Source of the DNA: Nocardioides sp.
GTDB lineage: Bacteria > Actinomycetota > Actinomycetes > Propionibacteriales > Nocardioidaceae
Length of the DNA stretch: 64,000 bases
Assembly: GCF_029937575.1 (NCBI RefSeq)
Contig: NZ_JAPYPS010000008.1
Span: 1 to 64,000 of the forward strand
Direction: 5' to 3'
The position numbers and the translations under genes were made by a program. Of this stretch, positions 61,590 to 64,000 are shown piece after piece. The notes under the pieces are model-generated. The model searched no databases. It saw nothing but the letters and a program-made list of their open reading frames with translations, and was not told where the DNA came from. The stretch's first letter is position 1. Every line of letters starts with the position of its first letter.

Positions 61590-62858
61590 GTGAGCATGGG
61601 TGCGATGACCGACGAGCAGGCTGCGCCGCTCGTCGTCCGCACCACCCGGCTGGACCTCGACACCGCAGCAGCACTCGTGGACCTGCTCCCGGACACCGAC
61701 CCGGTCGCCTGGCTGCGGCGCGGCGAGGGTGTCGTGGGATGGGGCGTGGCCGCCCAGGTCCGCACACGGGGCGCGGACCGCTTCGCCGACGCCGACGACT
61801 GGTGGAGCCGGCTGACCGCGCGAGCCGTCGTCCGCAGCGACCTCGCCGAGCCGGGGACCGGCCTGATCTGCTTCGGCACCTTCGCCTTCGCCGACGAACC
61901 CGGGGACTCCCACCTCGTGGTCCCCCAGGTCGTCGTGGGACGACGCGGGGACGACGCCTGGATCACGACCGCCTCCACCACGGGCCTCGACCTCCTCGAC
62001 GTGGCCGTCGCCGAGGCCGACCCCCCGGAGGCTCCTCGGGGCGTGCGCTTCGCCGACGGCGCCCTGGACGGCGACACCTGGATGAAGGCCGTCGCCGACG
62101 CCGTCGACCGGATCGTCTCCGGCGACCTCGAGAAGGTCGTGCTCGCCCGGGACCTGATCGCCACCGCCGACGAGCCCGTCGACGTCCGGTGGCCGCTCCG
62201 GCGTCTCACCGAGCTCTACCCCACGTGCTGGACGTTCCACGTCGCCGGGCTCTTCGGCGCCACCCCCGAGCTGCTCGTGCGTCGCGAGCGCGGCCTGGTC
62301 ACCTCACGCGTGCTCGCCGGCACCATCCGACGTACCGGCGACGACGGGCGCGACCTGGCTCTGGCTGCGACGCTGGCCCGCTCGTCGAAGGACCTCGCCG
62401 AGCACGAGTACGCCGTCCGCTCGGTCGCCGACGCCCTCGAGCCGCACTGCTCCTCGATGAACGTCCCCGAGGCGCCGTTCGTGCTGCACCTGCCCAACGT
62501 GATGCACCTGGCCAGCGACGTGGCCGGCGTCGTGCACGACGCCGAGACGGTCTCCTCGCTGCAGCTGGTGGCCTCCCTGCACCCGTCCGCCGCGGTCGGG
62601 GGCACGCCCACCGACGCGGCTCAGCACCTGATCACCGAGCTCGAGGGCATGGCGCGCGGGTGCTACGCCGGTCCGGTCGGCTGGATGGACGCCAGCGGCG
62701 ACGGGGAGTGGGGCATCGCCCTGCGCTCCGCCGAGATCTCCGGCGCCACCGTCCGACTCTTCGCCGGGTGCGGCATCGTGGCCGACTCCGACCCGGCCTC
62801 CGAGCTGGCCGAGACGCAGGCGAAGTTCGTGCCGGTGCGCGACGCCCTCAGCGGCTGA
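61590..62858 (+). CDS. menF: isochorismate synthase (chorismate-binding)
   Basis: 422 aa; KVVLARDLIATADEPVDV; SLHPSAAVGGTPTDAAQHLITELEGMARGCYAGPVGWMD; RLFAGCGIVADSDPASELAETQAKFVPV. Confidence 0.88.
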   Translation: MSMGAMTDEQAAPLVVRTTRLDLDTAAALVDLLPDTDPVAWLRRGEGVVGWGVAAQVRTRGADRFADADDWWSRLTARAVVRSDLAEPGTGLICFGTFAFADEPGDSHLVVPQVVVGRRGDDAWITTASTTGLDLLDVAVAEADPPEAPRGVRFADGALDGDTWMKAVADAVDRIVSGDLEKVVLARDLIATADEPVDVRWPLRRLTELYPTCWTFHVAGLFGATPELLVRRERGLVTSRVLAGTIRRTGDDGRDLALAATLARSSKDLAEHEYAVRSVADALEPHCSSMNVPEAPFVLHLPNVMHLASDVAGVVHDAETVSSLQLVASLHPSAAVGGTPTDAAQHLITELEGMARGCYAGPVGWMDASGDGEWGIALRSAEISGATVRLFAGCGIVADSDPASELAETQAKFVPVRDALSG

Positions 62859-62941
62859 CAGGTCTCGCTCACCCCGGATCCAGGCGCAGGGGAATCGCCG
62901 CCGCTGGTTTGCCGCGACCCCCACCGTGGAAGGACCGACGC

Positions 62942-63607
62942 ATGTCACTGCGCCGTCGTCGCCACCGGGCGCTGAGCATCACAGCCTGCGCCAGCGCTGT
63001 GGCGCTGATCCTCACCGGTTGCCAGACCGACGATGAGGACCGGCAGGAGGACGACGTCGTCAGCCTCCGCTCCGACCTCTGTCCCGAGCTGGATCCGCAA
63101 GCCACGCTCGCGGACGCCGCGCCGGCCGTGACGTGGACGGTGTCCCCGTCCTCCAGCGACGCGGGCACCGTCCGACTCACCTGCGCGCTGACCGGCGATG
63201 ACCCGGCCGCCCCCACCTGGCGCCCCGTGACCGTGCCCGGCGACCCTGTGGTCAGCGTCGGCCTGGACGTGGGGCTGGACTGCTGGACACCCCTCGAGGC
63301 AGGCCTGTCCGAAGGCACCGGCATCGAGTCGACGGAGCCGGTCGACGGCTGGTGGGACGAAGGCTTCCTCCAACGACGCTCCGACACGTCCGACTCGGGG
63401 AGCTCGGCCGGCCGGGTCCCCGAGCGCATCGGCAACGCCAGCGTCTCCCAGGTGGTGCGCCGAGGCGAGCTGTGCGCCTTCGTCCTCGTCCAGGAGACGT
63501 TGGTCGACGCGGACGACATCGCGTCCCTGCAGCAGCGAGGAGTCGCCATCGCCGAGGCGCTCCTCGAGCGCGTCCCCGACCTCACCAGAACGGAGAGCTC
63601 CCCATGA
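62942..63607 (+). CDS. lipoprotein
   Basis: signal peptide with lipobox LILTGCQTDDED. Confidence 0.75.
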   Translation: MSLRRRRHRALSITACASAVALILTGCQTDDEDRQEDDVVSLRSDLCPELDPQATLADAAPAVTWTVSPSSSDAGTVRLTCALTGDDPAAPTWRPVTVPGDPVVSVGLDVGLDCWTPLEAGLSEGTGIESTEPVDGWWDEGFLQRRSDTSDSGSSAGRVPERIGNASVSQVVRRGELCAFVLVQETLVDADDIASLQQRGVAIAEALLERVPDLTRTESSP

Positions 63608-64000
63608 GCGGCCCCCACCTCGACCCGCGGGACCAACCCGGATACCGGGCGGAGTTCGACCCCGGCGACCACCGCGACGTCGGGCACGGCAAGGAGCTGG
63701 GTGCCGACCTTCACGCCCTGTACCTGGCCGGGCGCACCCACCTGCCCGCGCTGGCCCAGCAGTTCGTGACGATGAGCGACGCCTCGCACCAGCATCGGGC
63801 CCGCGTGCAGTACCTCGCGGACTCCGTGCAGAACCCGCCGGCGATGAGCGCGGCAGCAGCCATGGCCGACGAGCTCGCCGTGGCGCTGTACCGGACCAGC
63901 CTGGCCCTGGCCGACAGCGGCCAGGCCCTCGTCTCGATCGCGACGGACTATGCGTCGACCGACGAGGTCGCCTGCAAGGAGTTCAACCGGCTCAACCGGA
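63604..64000 (+). CDS. helical ESX-like hypothetical protein, truncated at window end
   Basis: 4-nt overlap with lipoprotein gene; helical sequence ending ATDYASTDEVACKEFNRLNR, resembling ESX C-terminal Y-x-x-x-D motifs. Confidence 0.5.
   Translation, partial: MSGPHLDPRDQPGYRAEFDPGDHRDVGHGKELGADLHALYLAGRTHLPALAQQFVTMSDASHQHRARVQYLADSVQNPPAMSAAAAMADELAVALYRTSLALADSGQALVSIATDYASTDEVACKEFNRLNR

Overview
High-GC actinobacterial chromosome segment (Nocardioides-like gene content; taxon inferred from gene order only). Mostly core genes: rplA/rplK/nusG/secE with tRNA-Trp; hadA/hadB-like dehydratases with rpmG, tRNA-Met and tRNA-Thr; murB; a homogentisate/tyrosine catabolism locus (hmgA, fumarylacetoacetase); a membrane glycosyltransferase cluster; korAB; an intact nuoA-N operon; menG; and an isochorismate synthase gene. 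The main accessory feature is a 5115-bp element at 36317..41431. It is bounded by 21-bp perfect terminal inverted repeats (CCTGTTCGGCTTTTAGTGTGG) and a 9-bp direct repeat (CGCATCGCG). It encodes a DDE-type transposase-like protein with three tandem N-terminal zinc-ribbon-like repeats, a DEDDh (DnaQ-like) exonuclease joined to it by a 4-nt GTGA overlap, a CmtR-like ArsR regulator, and a CadD-like cadmium transporter with a nine-Asp loop. Excising the element in silico restores a perfect 12-bp-stem hairpin between the convergent genes korB and the 41465..41917 gene, and the duplicated 9 bp sit exactly on its apex. I propose this as a transposase-exonuclease transposon that targets terminator hairpins. 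Other leads are a candidate Rex operator at nuoA, a KstR-like palindrome at korAB, a 92-bp tandem hairpin repeat, and several hairpins between genes. All calls are from reading the sequence; no database search was run.
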